DNA from: Bacteroidales bacterium
Lineage (GTDB): Bacteria; Bacteroidota; Bacteroidia; Bacteroidales; UBA932
DNA length: 64,000 nucleotides
Assembly (NCBI GenBank): GCA_017477245.1
Contig: JAFUWY010000007.1
Location: 50,248-114,247 of the forward strand
Direction: 5' to 3'
Of the stretch, positions 18,774 to 28,177 are shown one piece after another (the stretch's first letter is position 1; the number at the start of each line of letters is the position of its first letter). The notes below the pieces were generated by a model. The model was not told the origin of the DNA. It ran no database searches and saw only the letters and a list, made by a program, of their open reading frames with translations. The position numbers were made by a program, and so were the translations under genes.

Positions 18774-20669
18774 ATGCCCAGCTACCTCCAGATCGAGAAC
18801 ATCTCCAAGTCCTACGGCCCCAAGGTGCTCTTCGAGCACATCGGTTTCAACATCAACGAAGGCGACAAGATCGCCCTGATCGCCCCGAACGGCACGGGCA
18901 AGACCTCGCTCCTGCGCATCCTCGCGGGCGAGGACAAGTCCGATTCCGGCGGGCGTATCCTGTTCCTGAAAGACATCCGCATCGCCTTCCTGCAGCAGGA
19001 ATACGACTACGACCCCGCCCTCACCATCGAGGAGCAGGTCCTGCGCCACAGCGCGCCGCTCACGGCGGATTTCCACGAGGAGGAGCAGGCCGACTACCGC
19101 CAGCGCCTGCGCGAGCTGCTCACGAATTTCCGGCTCCCGGACCCGTCCAAGCCGATGTCCGCCCTCTCGGGCGGCGAGGTCAAGCGCGTGGCGCTCAGCG
19201 AGCTGCTCGCCCTGCAGGCGGACTTCCTGATCCTGGACGAGCCCACCAACCACCTCGACATCGAGGCCATCGAGTTCCTCGAAGGATACCTGAAGCGGAG
19301 CCGCTGCACCCTGCTGATGGTCACGCACGACCGCTACTTCCTCGACCGCGTGTGCAACACCGTGATGGAGCTGGACCACGGCGCCGTCTATGTCTACAAG
19401 GGCGACTACCAGAACTACCTGGAGAAGCGGGAGGAGCGCATCGCGCACTACAACGCCGAGACCGACAAGGTCCGCAACCTGCTGCGCCGCGAGCTGGAGT
19501 GGATCCATGCCACGCCCTGCGCCCGCAGCGGAAAGGCCAAGTACCGGATCGACGCGTTCCACGAACTCTCGGACCGCGCCGCGCAGGTCTATTCCACCAA
19601 GCAGGTCACGCTCGAGGGCGTGGGCGGCGCCTCGCGCCTGGGCGGCAAGATCATCAACTGCCGCGACGTCTGCTACGACTGGGAGGGCATCCCGATGCTG
19701 AAGGATTTCACGTACAACTTCCAGCGGATGGACAAGATCGGCATCGTCGGGCGCAACGGCGTCGGGAAGAGTACGTTCCTCGACCTGCTGACCGGTGCCA
19801 TCCGGCCCGACAGCGGCCTGATCGACCGGGGCGACACGCTCAGGATCGGTTATTACCGCCAGCAGGGCATGGACTTCCGTCCGGACGACACGGTCATGGA
19901 CATCGTCCCGGACACCCGCCTGCTGGGGCATTTCCTCTTCCCGCACGACATGCTCACCACGCGCGTGGGGCGCCTGTCCGGCGGCGAGAAGCGGCGGCTC
20001 TACCTCCTGACGATCCTGATGCAGGAGCCCAACCTGCTCATCCTCGACGAGCCCACCAACGACCTGGACATCGTGACCTTGAACATCCTGGAGGAGTACC
20101 TGAAGGAGTTCCAGGGCAGCCTGCTGATCGTCAGCCACGACCGCCATTTCCTCGACCGCGTCACGGACCACCTGCTGGTCTTCACCGGCGAGGGGCACGT
20201 CAAGGATTTCGTCGGCAAGTTCAGCGAGTACCGCGCCTACATCCGCGACGTGGAAGCCCAGCGGAAGAAAGCCGCTTCTTCCCCGCAGGCGGACGGAAGG
20301 CGGCCCGGGGTGCCTGCGTCTCGGCTTCCATCCTCGCTTCCCGCTGACGCGGGAACCGGATCCGGCGCCACGGATCCTGCTGCGGCTGAGCTTTCGCCGT
20401 CAGGCAACCCCGGCGCCGCCCTTTTTCCGTCCGCCTCCCAACCCGGCAAGGCAGCCAAGCCGCGCAAACGCACCTGGAAGGAGCAACGCGAGCTGGAGGC
20501 GATCGAGGCCGAGCTGCCCCGGCTCGAGGCCGAAAAGGCGGAGCTCGAAGCCCGCATGTCCTCCGGCACCCTCCCCTACGCCGAACTCCAGTCGGCCTCC
20601 GAACGCATCCAGACCCTGATGAACGAAATCAGCCAGCGTGAAGAACGCTGGCTGGAACTCTCGGAATAG
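18774..20669 (+). CDS. ABC-F family ATPase (Uup-like) with a palindrome-encoded linker
   Basis: Ribosome-associated duplicated ATPase without membrane domains. NBD1: Walker A APNGTGKTS, signature LSGGEVKR, Walker B LILDEPTNHLD. NBD2: GRNGVGKST, LSGGEKRR, LILDEPTNDLD. The C-terminal coiled coil (about residues 565-631; KEQRELEAIEAELPRLEAEK) is the DNA/ribosome-binding tail of the Uup subgroup. Between NBD2 and the coil, residues about 505-554 are Pro/Ala/Ser/Gly-rich and are encoded by a 148-bp inverted repeat. Near the 3' end (20630-20654) a perfect 10-bp hairpin also lies inside the coding sequence. Confidence 0.9.
   Translation: MPSYLQIENISKSYGPKVLFEHIGFNINEGDKIALIAPNGTGKTSLLRILAGEDKSDSGGRILFLKDIRIAFLQQEYDYDPALTIEEQVLRHSAPLTADFHEEEQADYRQRLRELLTNFRLPDPSKPMSALSGGEVKRVALSELLALQADFLILDEPTNHLDIEAIEFLEGYLKRSRCTLLMVTHDRYFLDRVCNTVMELDHGAVYVYKGDYQNYLEKREERIAHYNAETDKVRNLLRRELEWIHATPCARSGKAKYRIDAFHELSDRAAQVYSTKQVTLEGVGGASRLGGKIINCRDVCYDWEGIPMLKDFTYNFQRMDKIGIVGRNGVGKSTFLDLLTGAIRPDSGLIDRGDTLRIGYYRQQGMDFRPDDTVMDIVPDTRLLGHFLFPHDMLTTRVGRLSGGEKRRLYLLTILMQEPNLLILDEPTNDLDIVTLNILEEYLKEFQGSLLIVSHDRHFLDRVTDHLLVFTGEGHVKDFVGKFSEYRAYIRDVEAQRKKAASSPQADGRRPGVPASRLPSSLPADAGTGSGATDPAAAELSPSGNPGAALFPSASQPGKAAKPRKRTWKEQRELEAIEAELPRLEAEKAELEARMSSGTLPYAELQSASERIQTLMNEISQREERWLELSE
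20288..20435 (+). repeat. Long palindromic element inside the ABC-F coding sequence
   Basis: The left arm 20288-20316 (begins GGCGGACGGAAGGCGGC, ends GGGGTGCCTG) is the near-exact reverse complement of the right arm 20401-20435 (begins CAGGCAACCCCGG, ends TTTTTCCGTCCGCC), apart from small indels. The reading frame is open across it. This is the only part of the gene that does not look like an ABC-F protein. Confidence 0.85.
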
Positions 20670-20677
20670 CGGTCCCG

Positions 20678-21553
20678 CTACAGGATATTCATCGACTGCT
20701 CGCGGATCTTCTCGAGCTCGTCCTTCATGCGGACGACGAGCTTCTGGATCTCAGCGTGGTTGGCCTTGGAGCCGGTGGTATTGATCTCGCGGCCCATCTC
20801 CTGGATGATGAAGCCGAGCTTGCGGCCCGGGGCGGGCTCGCCGTCGATCGTGTCCATGAAGTACTTGCAATGCTGGCGCAAGCGGACCTTCTCCTCGTTG
20901 ATGTCGAGCTTCTCCAGGTAGAAGATCATCTCCTGCTCGAAGCGTTCCGGATCCAGCTTGACCTGCAGGTCCTCGGCGGCCTTGCGCAGGCGCTCCCGCA
21001 CGGCGGTCAGACGCTCCGCCTCGTGCGACTCGACCTCGTCGTACAAGGCGAGGATGTTCCGCACGCGGGAGGTCACGTCGGCGTAGAGCGCGGCGCCTTC
21101 GCGGCTGCGGAAGGCGTCCAGCGCGTCCAGCGCCGCCTCCAGCGCCGCCTGCACGGCCGGCCACTCCCCTTCCGGGATGGCCTCCTGCTTGCCGCCCTCG
21201 AAGATGTCGGGGAAGCGCAGGATCGCCGCGAGGTACTCCGCCTTGGGCATCGCGATGCCGACCTTGCCGCCGATGTCGTAGACCTGGCGGAAATAGTCCT
21301 CCACCAGGGCCGCGTCGATCCGGCGCGCGGCCGTCCCGGCCTTGGGCTCGAAGGTCAGGAGCAGGTCCGCCGTGCCGCGCTGGAGGCGCTCGGTGAGCGC
21401 CTTGCGCACTTCGAGTTCGCGGTCCTTGGGCAGGAGCGCGGACTTGATGTTGATGTCGCAGTTCTTCCCGTTGAGGGTACGGATCTCGAGGGTGAGGCGT
21501 CCGGTGGAAAGCTCGGCAATGCCCTTGCCGTAGCCGGTCATGGATTTAATCAT
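20678..21553 (-). CDS. YicC/YloC family endoribonuclease
   Basis: 291 residues starting MIKSMTGYGKG, the invariant N-terminus of the family, and ending with the conserved block INEEKVRLRQHCKYF ... GRKLGFIIQEMGREINT(T)GSKAN. YicC-type proteins are RNA-binding endoribonucleases reported to act on small RNAs and mRNA in other bacteria. Length is normal. It is divergent from glnS and convergent with the ABC-F gene with an 8-bp gap. Confidence 0.92.
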   Translation of the reverse strand: MIKSMTGYGKGIAELSTGRLTLEIRTLNGKNCDINIKSALLPKDRELEVRKALTERLQRGTADLLLTFEPKAGTAARRIDAALVEDYFRQVYDIGGKVGIAMPKAEYLAAILRFPDIFEGGKQEAIPEGEWPAVQAALEAALDALDAFRSREGAALYADVTSRVRNILALYDEVESHEAERLTAVRERLRKAAEDLQVKLDPERFEQEMIFYLEKLDINEEKVRLRQHCKYFMDTIDGEPAPGRKLGFIIQEMGREINTTGSKANHAEIQKLVVRMKDELEKIREQSMNIL

Positions 21554-21575
21554 CGCTGGTGTCTGTTTCGGTGCG

Positions 21576-21583
21576 CAAATTTA
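21576..21583 (-). promoter_or_regulatory. -7 box for yicC
   Basis: TAAATTTG on the minus strand, 22 nt before the start codon. Confidence 0.55.
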
Positions 21584-21595
21584 CGAAGAATTCCG

Positions 21596-21603
21596 TAACT
21601 TTG
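21596..21603 (+). promoter_or_regulatory. -7 box for glnS
   Basis: TAACTTTG, 23 nt before the chosen glnS start at 21627; it lies downstream of an in-frame ATG at 21540, which argues against the longer start. Confidence 0.6.
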
Positions 21604-21626
21604 CGCGATCAAGCGACTACACACTT

Positions 21627-23282
21627 ATGGAAGAGAACGAGAAGAGACTCAATTTCCTGGAGGAAATCATCGAAAACGACCTCAAGACCGGCAAGGTGCC
21701 GTCCATCCTGACCCGGTTCCCGCCGGAGCCCAACGGCTACCTGCACCTGGGCCACGCCAAGTCCCTGTGCATCAACTTCGGTCTCGCGGCCAAGTACGGC
21801 GGCAAGACCAACCTCCGCTACGACGACACCAACCCCGTCAAGGAGGACGTCGAGTACGTGGACTCCATCAAGGAGGACATCAAGTGGCTGGGCTTCCAGT
21901 GGGAGAAGGAATGCTACGCCTCCGACTACTTCGACCAGCTCTACGCCTGGGCCGAGCAGCTCATCGAGCGGGGCCTCGCCTACGTCGACGACCAGACCCA
22001 GGAAGAGATCTCCAAGGGCCGCGGCACCGTGGACAAGCCGGGCATCGAGAGCCCGTACCGGAACCGCAGCGTCGAGGAGAACCTCCGCCTCTTCCGTGAG
22101 ATGCGCGACGGCAAATACGCCGACGGCGAGAAGGTGCTGCGCGCCAGGATCGACATGGCGCACCCCAACATGATGATGCGCGACCCGCTCCTCTACCGCA
22201 TCAAGCACGCCTCCCACCACCGCACGGGCGACAAGTGGTGCATCTACCCGATGTACGACTTCACCCACGGCCAGTGCGACTCCATCGAGCACATCACCCA
22301 CTCCATCTGCACGCTCGAGTTCGACGTGCACCGTCCGCTCTACGACTGGTTCATCGAGACCCTCGGGATCTATCCGTCCCACCAGTACGAATTCGCCCGC
22401 CTCAACCTGACCTACACCCTGATGAGCAAGCGCAAGCTCCTGGAGCTCGTGCAGAAGGGGCTCGTCGCCGGCTGGGACGACCCGCGCATGCCGACGCTCT
22501 GCGGCGTCCGCCGCCGCGGCTACACCCCCGAGGCCCTCAAGATGTTCTGCGACAAGATCGGCGTGAGCAAGCGCGACCAGCTCATGGACATCCAGCTGCT
22601 GGAGTGGTGCGTACGCCAGGACCTCAACGCCCGCGCCAACCGCTACATGGTGGTCCAGGACCCCGTCAAGGTCACGCTCAAGGGCTGGCCGGAAGGACAG
22701 GTCGAGTGGTTCGACTGCCCGCTCAACCCGGCGGAGCCGGAGGGCGCGACCCGCAAGGTCCCCTTCACCGGCACGCTCTGGATCGACCGCGCCGACTTCA
22801 TGGAGGACGCGCCGAAGAAGTTCTTCCGCCTCAAGCCGGACGGCGAAGTGCGCCTCAAGTACACCTATATCATCAAGTGCGAGCAGGTCGTCAAGGACGC
22901 CGACGGCCAGGTCACCGAGCTGGTCTGCAGCTACGACCCGACCACCAAGCCGGGCGGCGGCGAATGGCGCAGCGTCAAGGGCACCATCCACTGGGTATCC
23001 TGCGACTATGCCAAGCCGATCGAACTGCGCAACTACGACCGTCTCTTCACCCTGGCGGACATGAGCCAGGTGCCCGAGGACAAGGACTACAAGGACTTCT
23101 TGAACCCCGAGTCCCTCACCCTCGGCTGCGGCCTCGCCGAGCCCGCCCTGCTGGACGACGCCTCCGGCATCGCCGTGCAGTTCGAGCGCACCGGCTACTA
23201 TGTCAAGGACAAGGACTCCACCCCGGAGAAGCCCGTCTTCAACAAGACCGTCTCCCTGAAGGATTCTTACAAGCCGGAGTAG
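21627..23282 (+). CDS. glnS: Glutaminyl-tRNA synthetase
   Basis: Class I aminoacyl-tRNA synthetase charging tRNA-Gln. The HIGH motif appears as PPEPNGYLHLGHAKS and KMSKS as LMSKRKL. The Rossmann fold carries RYDDTNP and the active-site FDVHRPLYDWF region. The two beta-barrel anticodon-binding domains follow to residue 551. The start at 21627 (MEENEKRLNFLEEII) is after the promoter box and matches the family. Presence of GlnRS implies direct Gln-tRNA charging. It converges on secA across a strong terminator. Confidence 0.96.
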   Translation: MEENEKRLNFLEEIIENDLKTGKVPSILTRFPPEPNGYLHLGHAKSLCINFGLAAKYGGKTNLRYDDTNPVKEDVEYVDSIKEDIKWLGFQWEKECYASDYFDQLYAWAEQLIERGLAYVDDQTQEEISKGRGTVDKPGIESPYRNRSVEENLRLFREMRDGKYADGEKVLRARIDMAHPNMMMRDPLLYRIKHASHHRTGDKWCIYPMYDFTHGQCDSIEHITHSICTLEFDVHRPLYDWFIETLGIYPSHQYEFARLNLTYTLMSKRKLLELVQKGLVAGWDDPRMPTLCGVRRRGYTPEALKMFCDKIGVSKRDQLMDIQLLEWCVRQDLNARANRYMVVQDPVKVTLKGWPEGQVEWFDCPLNPAEPEGATRKVPFTGTLWIDRADFMEDAPKKFFRLKPDGEVRLKYTYIIKCEQVVKDADGQVTELVCSYDPTTKPGGGEWRSVKGTIHWVSCDYAKPIELRNYDRLFTLADMSQVPEDKDYKDFLNPESLTLGCGLAEPALLDDASGIAVQFERTGYYVKDKDSTPEKPVFNKTVSLKDSYKPE

Positions 23283-23321
23283 GCGCCCGGCACACCCGGC
23301 TGCGGTCAGCCGCTTGCACAG

Positions 23322-23354
23322 AAAAGCCCGTGTTCGTGAGGAACACGGGCTTTT
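23322..23354. terminator. Bidirectional intrinsic terminator between glnS and secA
   Basis: Perfect 14-bp inverted repeat AAAAGCCCGTGTTC / GAACACGGGCTTTT with a 5-nt loop; the A and T runs at its ends give a U-tract on either strand. It sits between convergent gene ends. Confidence 0.9.
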
Positions 23355-23374
23355 CCGTTACGCATGGACCGGGA

Positions 23375-26300
23375 TCAGACCAGACCCTTGCCGTGGCACT
23401 GCTTGTACTTCTTGCCGCTGCCGCACGGGCAGGGATCGTTGCGACCGACCTGCTTGTCGACCTTGACCGGCGTGTTCGCTTTCTGCTCGCCGTTGGTGGT
23501 CAGGTCGGTGTGGCGGGCCTGGTAGCGGCTCATGTCGGTCTTGGGACGCACGGCACGCTGGGGCTGCTGCGGGCGGTCCTGCAGCGGCACGAAGGCCTTG
23601 AACAGGAAGGACAGGACATCCTGGTTGAGGTTCTCGAGCATCTCGGCGAAGAGGTTGTAGCTCTCCAGCTTGTAGACCACGACCGGGTCCTTCTGCTCGT
23701 AGGACGCGTTCTGAACGCTCTGCTTGAGGTCGTCCATCTCGCGGAGGTGCTCCTTCCAGTGCTCGTCGATCTGGTAGAGGATGATGTTCTTGCTCAGGGT
23801 CTTGGCGATCTCGCGGCCCTCGGAGTTGTAGGCCCGCTCGAGGTTCACGGACAGGGTCATCTGCTTGCGGCCGTCGGAGATGGGGATGGCGATGTTCTGG
23901 TACATCGTGCCCTGCTTCTCGTAGACGTCCTTGATGATCGGGTAGAGGCGCTCCACGAGGGTGTCCATCCTGCGGCGGTAGACCTCCTGCATGTGCTCGA
24001 CGATCCGGTCTTCGATCTCGGCGGGTTTCGCCCTCTCGTAGGTGGCGGCATCCAGGCCGGAATCGATGGAGAGCGAGGCCATCAGCGAGACCTCGAAATC
24101 CTCGAAGGACATGCCCTTGCTGCGCTCGACGAAGAGCGCGGCGGTGTCCTTCATCATGTTCTGGAGGTCGATCTCCACCTTCTCGCCGCTGATGGCGTTG
24201 CGCCGGCGGGAGTAGATGGCTTCGCGCTGGTAGTTCATCACGTCGTCGTATTCGAGCAGGCGCTTGCGGACGCCGAAGTTGTTCTCCTCGACCTTCTTCT
24301 GCGCATTCTCGATGGCGTTGGAGAGCATGTTGCTCTCGAGGGCTTCGTTCTCCTCCATGCCGAGCTTGTCCACCATGCCGGCGATGCGCTCGGAGCCGAA
24401 CAGGCGCATCAGCTTGTCCTCCAGGGACACGTAGAAGGTGGAGGAACCCGGGTCGCCCTGACGGCCGGCGCGGCCGCGCAGCTGGCGGTCGACGCGGCGG
24501 GAGTCGTGGCGCTCGGTGCCGATGATCGCAAGGCCGCCGGCCTTCTTGACATCGTCGGAGAGCTTGATATCCGTACCACGGCCTGCCATGTTGGTGGCGA
24601 TGGTGACGGCCGAGGTCTGGCCCGCCTGGGCCACGATCTCGGCCTCGCGGGCGTGCTCCTTGGCGTTCAGCACGTTGTGGCGGATGCCGCGCATCCGGAG
24701 CATGCGGCTCAGGAGCTCGGAGGTCTCCACGTCCGTGGTACCGACAAGCACCGGGCGTCCGGCCTTGGACAGCTCCACGATGCGGTCGATCACGGCGGCG
24801 TACTTGGCCTTCTTGGTCTTGTAGATCAGGTCGTTCTGGTCGTCGCGGATCACGGGACGGTTGGTCGGGATGACCATCACGTCCAGCTTGTAGATGCTCC
24901 AGAACTCGCCCGCCTCGGTCTCGGCCGTACCGGTCATGCCGGCGAGCTTGTGGTACATGCGGAAATAGTTCTGCAGGGTGATCGTCGCGAAGGTCTGGGT
25001 CGCGCCCTCGACCTTGACGTTCTCCTTGGCCTCGACGGCCTGGTGCAGGCCGTCACTCCAGCGGCGGCCCTCCATGATACGGCCCGTGGACTCGTCCACG
25101 ATCTTGATCTTGCCGTCCATGATGACGTAGTCCACGTCCTTCTCGAACATGGTGTAGGCCTTGAGGAGCTGGATCACGGTGTGGACGCGCTCGCTCTTGG
25201 TGGAGAAGTCGGCCATCAGCTCGTCCTTCTTCTGCTGCTTGTCCAGCGGGGACAGGCCGTTGTCGTTGCGCTCGATCTCGGCGATGCGGGAACCCACGTC
25301 GGGCAGGACGAAGAATTCGTCGTTGCCCACGGCGCTGGCCAGCACGTCGTGGCCCTTGTCGGTCAGGTCCACGGAGCGGAGCTGCTCGTTGATCACGAAA
25401 TAGAGCGGGTCGGTCACCACCGGCATCTCCTTCTCGTTGTCCTGCATGTAGTAGTTCTCCGCCTTCTGGAGGAGGACCTTCATGCCCGGCTCGGAGAGGA
25501 ACTTGATGAGCGGCTGGTACTTCGGCAGACCCTTGTGGGCGCGGAGCAGGAGCTTGCCGCCCTCGGCTTCGTCGCCTGCGGCAATCAGTTTCTTGGCCTC
25601 GTTGAGCACCTGGTTGACCAGGGTCCGCTGGGCCTGGTAGACCTTCTCCACATAGGGGCGGAACTCCATGAACTGGGCCTCGTCCGCCTCGTTGCGCGTG
25701 ACGGGACCGGAGATGATGAGCGGGGTACGCGCATCGTCGATGAGCACGGAGTCCACCTCGTCCACGATGGCGAAATGGTGCTTGCGCTGCACCAGGTCCT
25801 CCTGGCTGATGGCCATGTTGTCGCGGAGGTAGTCGAAGCCGAATTCGTTGTTGGTACCGAAGGTGACGTCGCACTCATAAGCGCGGCGGCGGGCGTCGGA
25901 GTTGGGCTGGTGCTTGTCGATGCAGTCCACGGACAGGCCGTGGAACATGTAGAGCGGCCCCATCCACTCGGAGTCACGCTTGGACAGGTAGTCGTTGACG
26001 GTCACCATGTGCACGCCCTTGCCGGCCAGCGCATTGAGGAACACCGGGAGGGTGGCGACGAGGGTCTTGCCCTCGCCGGTCGCCATCTCGGCGATCTTGC
26101 CCTGGTGCAGGGCGATGCCGCCGATCAGCTGGACGTCGTAATGGACCATGTCCCAGGTGATCTCGTTGCCGCCGGCGACCCAATGGTTCTGGTACACGGC
26201 CTTGTCGCCCTCGATGTGGACGAAGTCGTGGTCCACGGCGAGGTCCTTGTCGAACTGGGTGGCCGTCACGGTGATGGTCTCGTGCTCCTTGAAGCGGCGC

Positions 26301-26656
26301 GCGGTGGACTTGATGATGGCGAAGGCCTCGGGGAGGATCTCGTCGAGGCACTTCTCGATGGCCTCGTCCTCGTCCTTGACCAGCTTGTCGGACTCTCCGG
26401 CCAGCTTCTCCTTCTCGGACACGGGGATGTCCTTGTCGAGCTCCAGCCGGATCTCGGCCAGGCGGTCTTCAAAGGGCTTCTCGACCTCCTGCAGGCGGGC
26501 GCGGAGCGCCGCCGAGCGGGCCCTGAGGTCGTCGTCGGAGAGGGCGTCGATTTCGGGATATACGGCCAGGATCTTGTCGAGCGTGGGCTTGACGGCCTTG
26601 TAGTCGCGGTCGGCCTTGGAGCCGAAGATCTTGCCGATGAATGATGCAAATGACAT
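23375..26656 (-). CDS. secA: Preprotein translocase ATPase SecA
   Basis: Motor of the Sec export pathway. The 1,093-residue protein has Walker [17 protein letters not shown]-type Walker [17 protein letters not shown], the preprotein cross-linking domain, motif [15 protein letters not shown], and a C-terminal zinc-binding SecB/ribosome-contact tail [16 protein letters not shown]. The size is typical for Bacteroidota, where SecA is longer than the 900-residue E. coli form. It starts at ATG 26656. A terminator-like hairpin occupies most of the short interval between its probable promoter box and the start codon. Confidence 0.97.
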   Translation of the reverse strand: MSFASFIGKIFGSKADRDYKAVKPTLDKILAVYPEIDALSDDDLRARSAALRARLQEVEKPFEDRLAEIRLELDKDIPVSEKEKLAGESDKLVKDEDEAIEKCLDEILPEAFAIIKSTARRFKEHETITVTATQFDKDLAVDHDFVHIEGDKAVYQNHWVAGGNEITWDMVHYDVQLIGGIALHQGKIAEMATGEGKTLVATLPVFLNALAGKGVHMVTVNDYLSKRDSEWMGPLYMFHGLSVDCIDKHQPNSDARRRAYECDVTFGTNNEFGFDYLRDNMAISQEDLVQRKHHFAIVDEVDSVLIDDARTPLIISGPVTRNEADEAQFMEFRPYVEKVYQAQRTLVNQVLNEAKKLIAAGDEAEGGKLLLRAHKGLPKYQPLIKFLSEPGMKVLLQKAENYYMQDNEKEMPVVTDPLYFVINEQLRSVDLTDKGHDVLASAVGNDEFFVLPDVGSRIAEIERNDNGLSPLDKQQKKDELMADFSTKSERVHTVIQLLKAYTMFEKDVDYVIMDGKIKIVDESTGRIMEGRRWSDGLHQAVEAKENVKVEGATQTFATITLQNYFRMYHKLAGMTGTAETEAGEFWSIYKLDVMVIPTNRPVIRDDQNDLIYKTKKAKYAAVIDRIVELSKAGRPVLVGTTDVETSELLSRMLRMRGIRHNVLNAKEHAREAEIVAQAGQTSAVTIATNMAGRGTDIKLSDDVKKAGGLAIIGTERHDSRRVDRQLRGRAGRQGDPGSSTFYVSLEDKLMRLFGSERIAGMVDKLGMEENEALESNMLSNAIENAQKKVEENNFGVRKRLLEYDDVMNYQREAIYSRRRNAISGEKVEIDLQNMMKDTAALFVERSKGMSFEDFEVSLMASLSIDSGLDAATYERAKPAEIEDRIVEHMQEVYRRRMDTLVERLYPIIKDVYEKQGTMYQNIAIPISDGRKQMTLSVNLERAYNSEGREIAKTLSKNIILYQIDEHWKEHLREMDDLKQSVQNASYEQKDPVVVYKLESYNLFAEMLENLNQDVLSFLFKAFVPLQDRPQQPQRAVRPKTDMSRYQARHTDLTTNGEQKANTPVKVDKQVGRNDPCPCGSGKKYKQCHGKGLV

Positions 26657-26678
26657 ATTTCCTTTCTTTTACGCTATC

Positions 26679-26718
26679 AAAAAAGTACGATTATGCACAC
26701 CCGGGCGCATAATCGTAC
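26679..26718 (-). terminator. Intrinsic terminator/attenuator between xylE and secA
   Basis: On the minus strand a perfect 12-bp stem (GTACGATTATGC with GCATAATCGTAC, 10-nt loop) is followed by six Ts (26684-26679). It terminates the xyl operon, and because the secA -7 box abuts the hairpin it would also form in the secA leader. Confidence 0.85.
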
Positions 26719-26725
26719 AAAGATA
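26718..26725 (-). promoter_or_regulatory. Possible -7 box for secA
   Basis: TATCTTTG on the minus strand, directly touching the terminator hairpin; the predicted start site would fall within the first bases of the hairpin. Confidence 0.45.
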
Positions 26726-26749
26726 AGCAAAAAATCGGATACTCGGTGA

Positions 26750-28177
26750 TTATTCCGCGCGCCCGCGACTGCGCCACAGCGCGGACATGTCCTCGAGGGT
26801 CTTGCCCTTGGTCTCGGGGACCAGGCGCCAGACGAACAGGGCCGCCAGCAGGCACATCACGCAGTAGAGGCCGTAGGTGAACGCCGGACTCCAGCTGTAG
26901 AGCGGCACGAAGGTAGAGCTCACGATGAAGTTCGAGATCCACTGGAAGGCCACGGCGATGGCCACGGCCGCGCCGCGGATCGTGTTCGGGAAGATCTCGG
27001 AGATCAGCACCCAGCAGATCGGGCCCCAGCTGAACATGAAGGACGCGGAGTAGATCATGATGCTGAGCACGCCGATGATGCCGGGCACGCCCGGGACGGC
27101 GTCGGCTAGGGCCACGCCCAGGGCACCCAGGGCCATGCCCAGCGAGCCCGTGATGAGCAGCGGCCTGCGCCCCAGTTTCTCCACGGTGAAGATCGCGACG
27201 AGCGTGAAGGTGATGTTCACCACGCCCATCAGCACCGTCTGCGTCATCGGGTTGCCCATGCCCATCGACGAAAAGATGCGCGGCGCGAAATACAGCACGG
27301 CGTTGATGCCGACGAACTGCTGGAACACGCTGAGCATGCAGCCGATGAAGATCACGAGGAACCCGTAGGCCATCAGTTTCTCCTTCTTCTCCACCACGGT
27401 CGCCTTGATCTCGGAGAGGATCTGCGTGGCGGCGGTGCGGCCGTTGATGCGCGTCAGCACGTCGAGGGCCTTGCCCTCCTGGCCGGACATCACGAGGTAG
27501 CGCGGCGTCTCCGGGACCAGCAGGATCAGCAGGGTGAACAGGCCGGCCGGCACGCATTCGGAGCCGAACATCAGCCGCCAGCCCACCTGGTTCGTCCACT
27601 CGACGACCGCCGGGTCGTTCTTGTGCGACTGGAGGATGAGGAAGTTCACGAAGTACACGACCAGCTGGCCGAAGATGATCGCGAACTGGTTCCACGACAC
27701 GAGCGTGCCACGCTTGCCGGCCGGAGCCACCTCGGCGATATACATCGGGCAGATGGCCGAAGCCATGCCCACGCCGATGCCGCCGAGCACGCGGTAGAGG
27801 TTGAAGGCCACCCAGAGGCCCTGGGAAGGGACACCTTTGGGAAAGAAGAGGAATTCCGGATAGTACGAGCCGGCGGCGCTCAGGAAGAAGCAGATGCCGG
27901 CGAAGAACAGGCTCTTCTTGCGGCCGAAGCGCCCGGCGAACAGGCCGGAGAGCGCGCTGCCGATGATGCAGCCGATCAGGGCGCTGGAAGAGGTGACGCC
28001 ATGCAGGAACTCCGTATACGTGAAGTCTCCGGCGCCCTCGAAGAACGCCTGGAGACCCCGTTCCGCACCCGAGATCACGGCCGTATCGTATCCGAACAGC
28101 AGGCCGCCGAGCACGGCGACGAGCACGATCGAGAACAGATACGCGCCGGATCCCTTGTCTTGCTGTGCCGTAGTCAT
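26750..28177 (-). CDS. xylE: D-xylose:H+ symporter-type MFS sugar transporter
   Basis: 475-residue major facilitator of the sugar porter family with 12 predicted helices. Family signatures are present: LLFGYDTAVISGA in TM1, the loop 2-3 motif GRFGRKK, R-x-G-G-I-G-V-G in TM4, PETPRYLV before the central loop, QQFVGINAVLYFAP in TM7, and the C-terminal VPETKGKTLE. Placement directly after xylA, with a TGATG start/stop overlap, makes xylose the likely substrate. Last gene of xylB-xylA-xylE; a strong terminator follows. Confidence 0.9.
   Translation of the reverse strand: MTTAQQDKGSGAYLFSIVLVAVLGGLLFGYDTAVISGAERGLQAFFEGAGDFTYTEFLHGVTSSSALIGCIIGSALSGLFAGRFGRKKSLFFAGICFFLSAAGSYYPEFLFFPKGVPSQGLWVAFNLYRVLGGIGVGMASAICPMYIAEVAPAGKRGTLVSWNQFAIIFGQLVVYFVNFLILQSHKNDPAVVEWTNQVGWRLMFGSECVPAGLFTLLILLVPETPRYLVMSGQEGKALDVLTRINGRTAATQILSEIKATVVEKKEKLMAYGFLVIFIGCMLSVFQQFVGINAVLYFAPRIFSSMGMGNPMTQTVLMGVVNITFTLVAIFTVEKLGRRPLLITGSLGMALGALGVALADAVPGVPGIIGVLSIMIYSASFMFSWGPICWVLISEIFPNTIRGAAVAIAVAFQWISNFIVSSTFVPLYSWSPAFTYGLYCVMCLLAALFVWRLVPETKGKTLEDMSALWRSRGRAE

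Noticed and set aside
21540-21626. Upstream in-frame start extending glnS by 29 codons
   Set aside because: It lies before the TAACTTTG promoter box and overlaps the yicC start; the extension has no similarity to GlnRS.
22235-26644. 1,469-codon open frame on the plus strand over glnS and secA
   Set aside because: Antisense/out-of-frame shadow of two well-supported genes in GC-rich DNA; His/Val/Asp/Gly-biased composition, no domain, no promoter or start signal.
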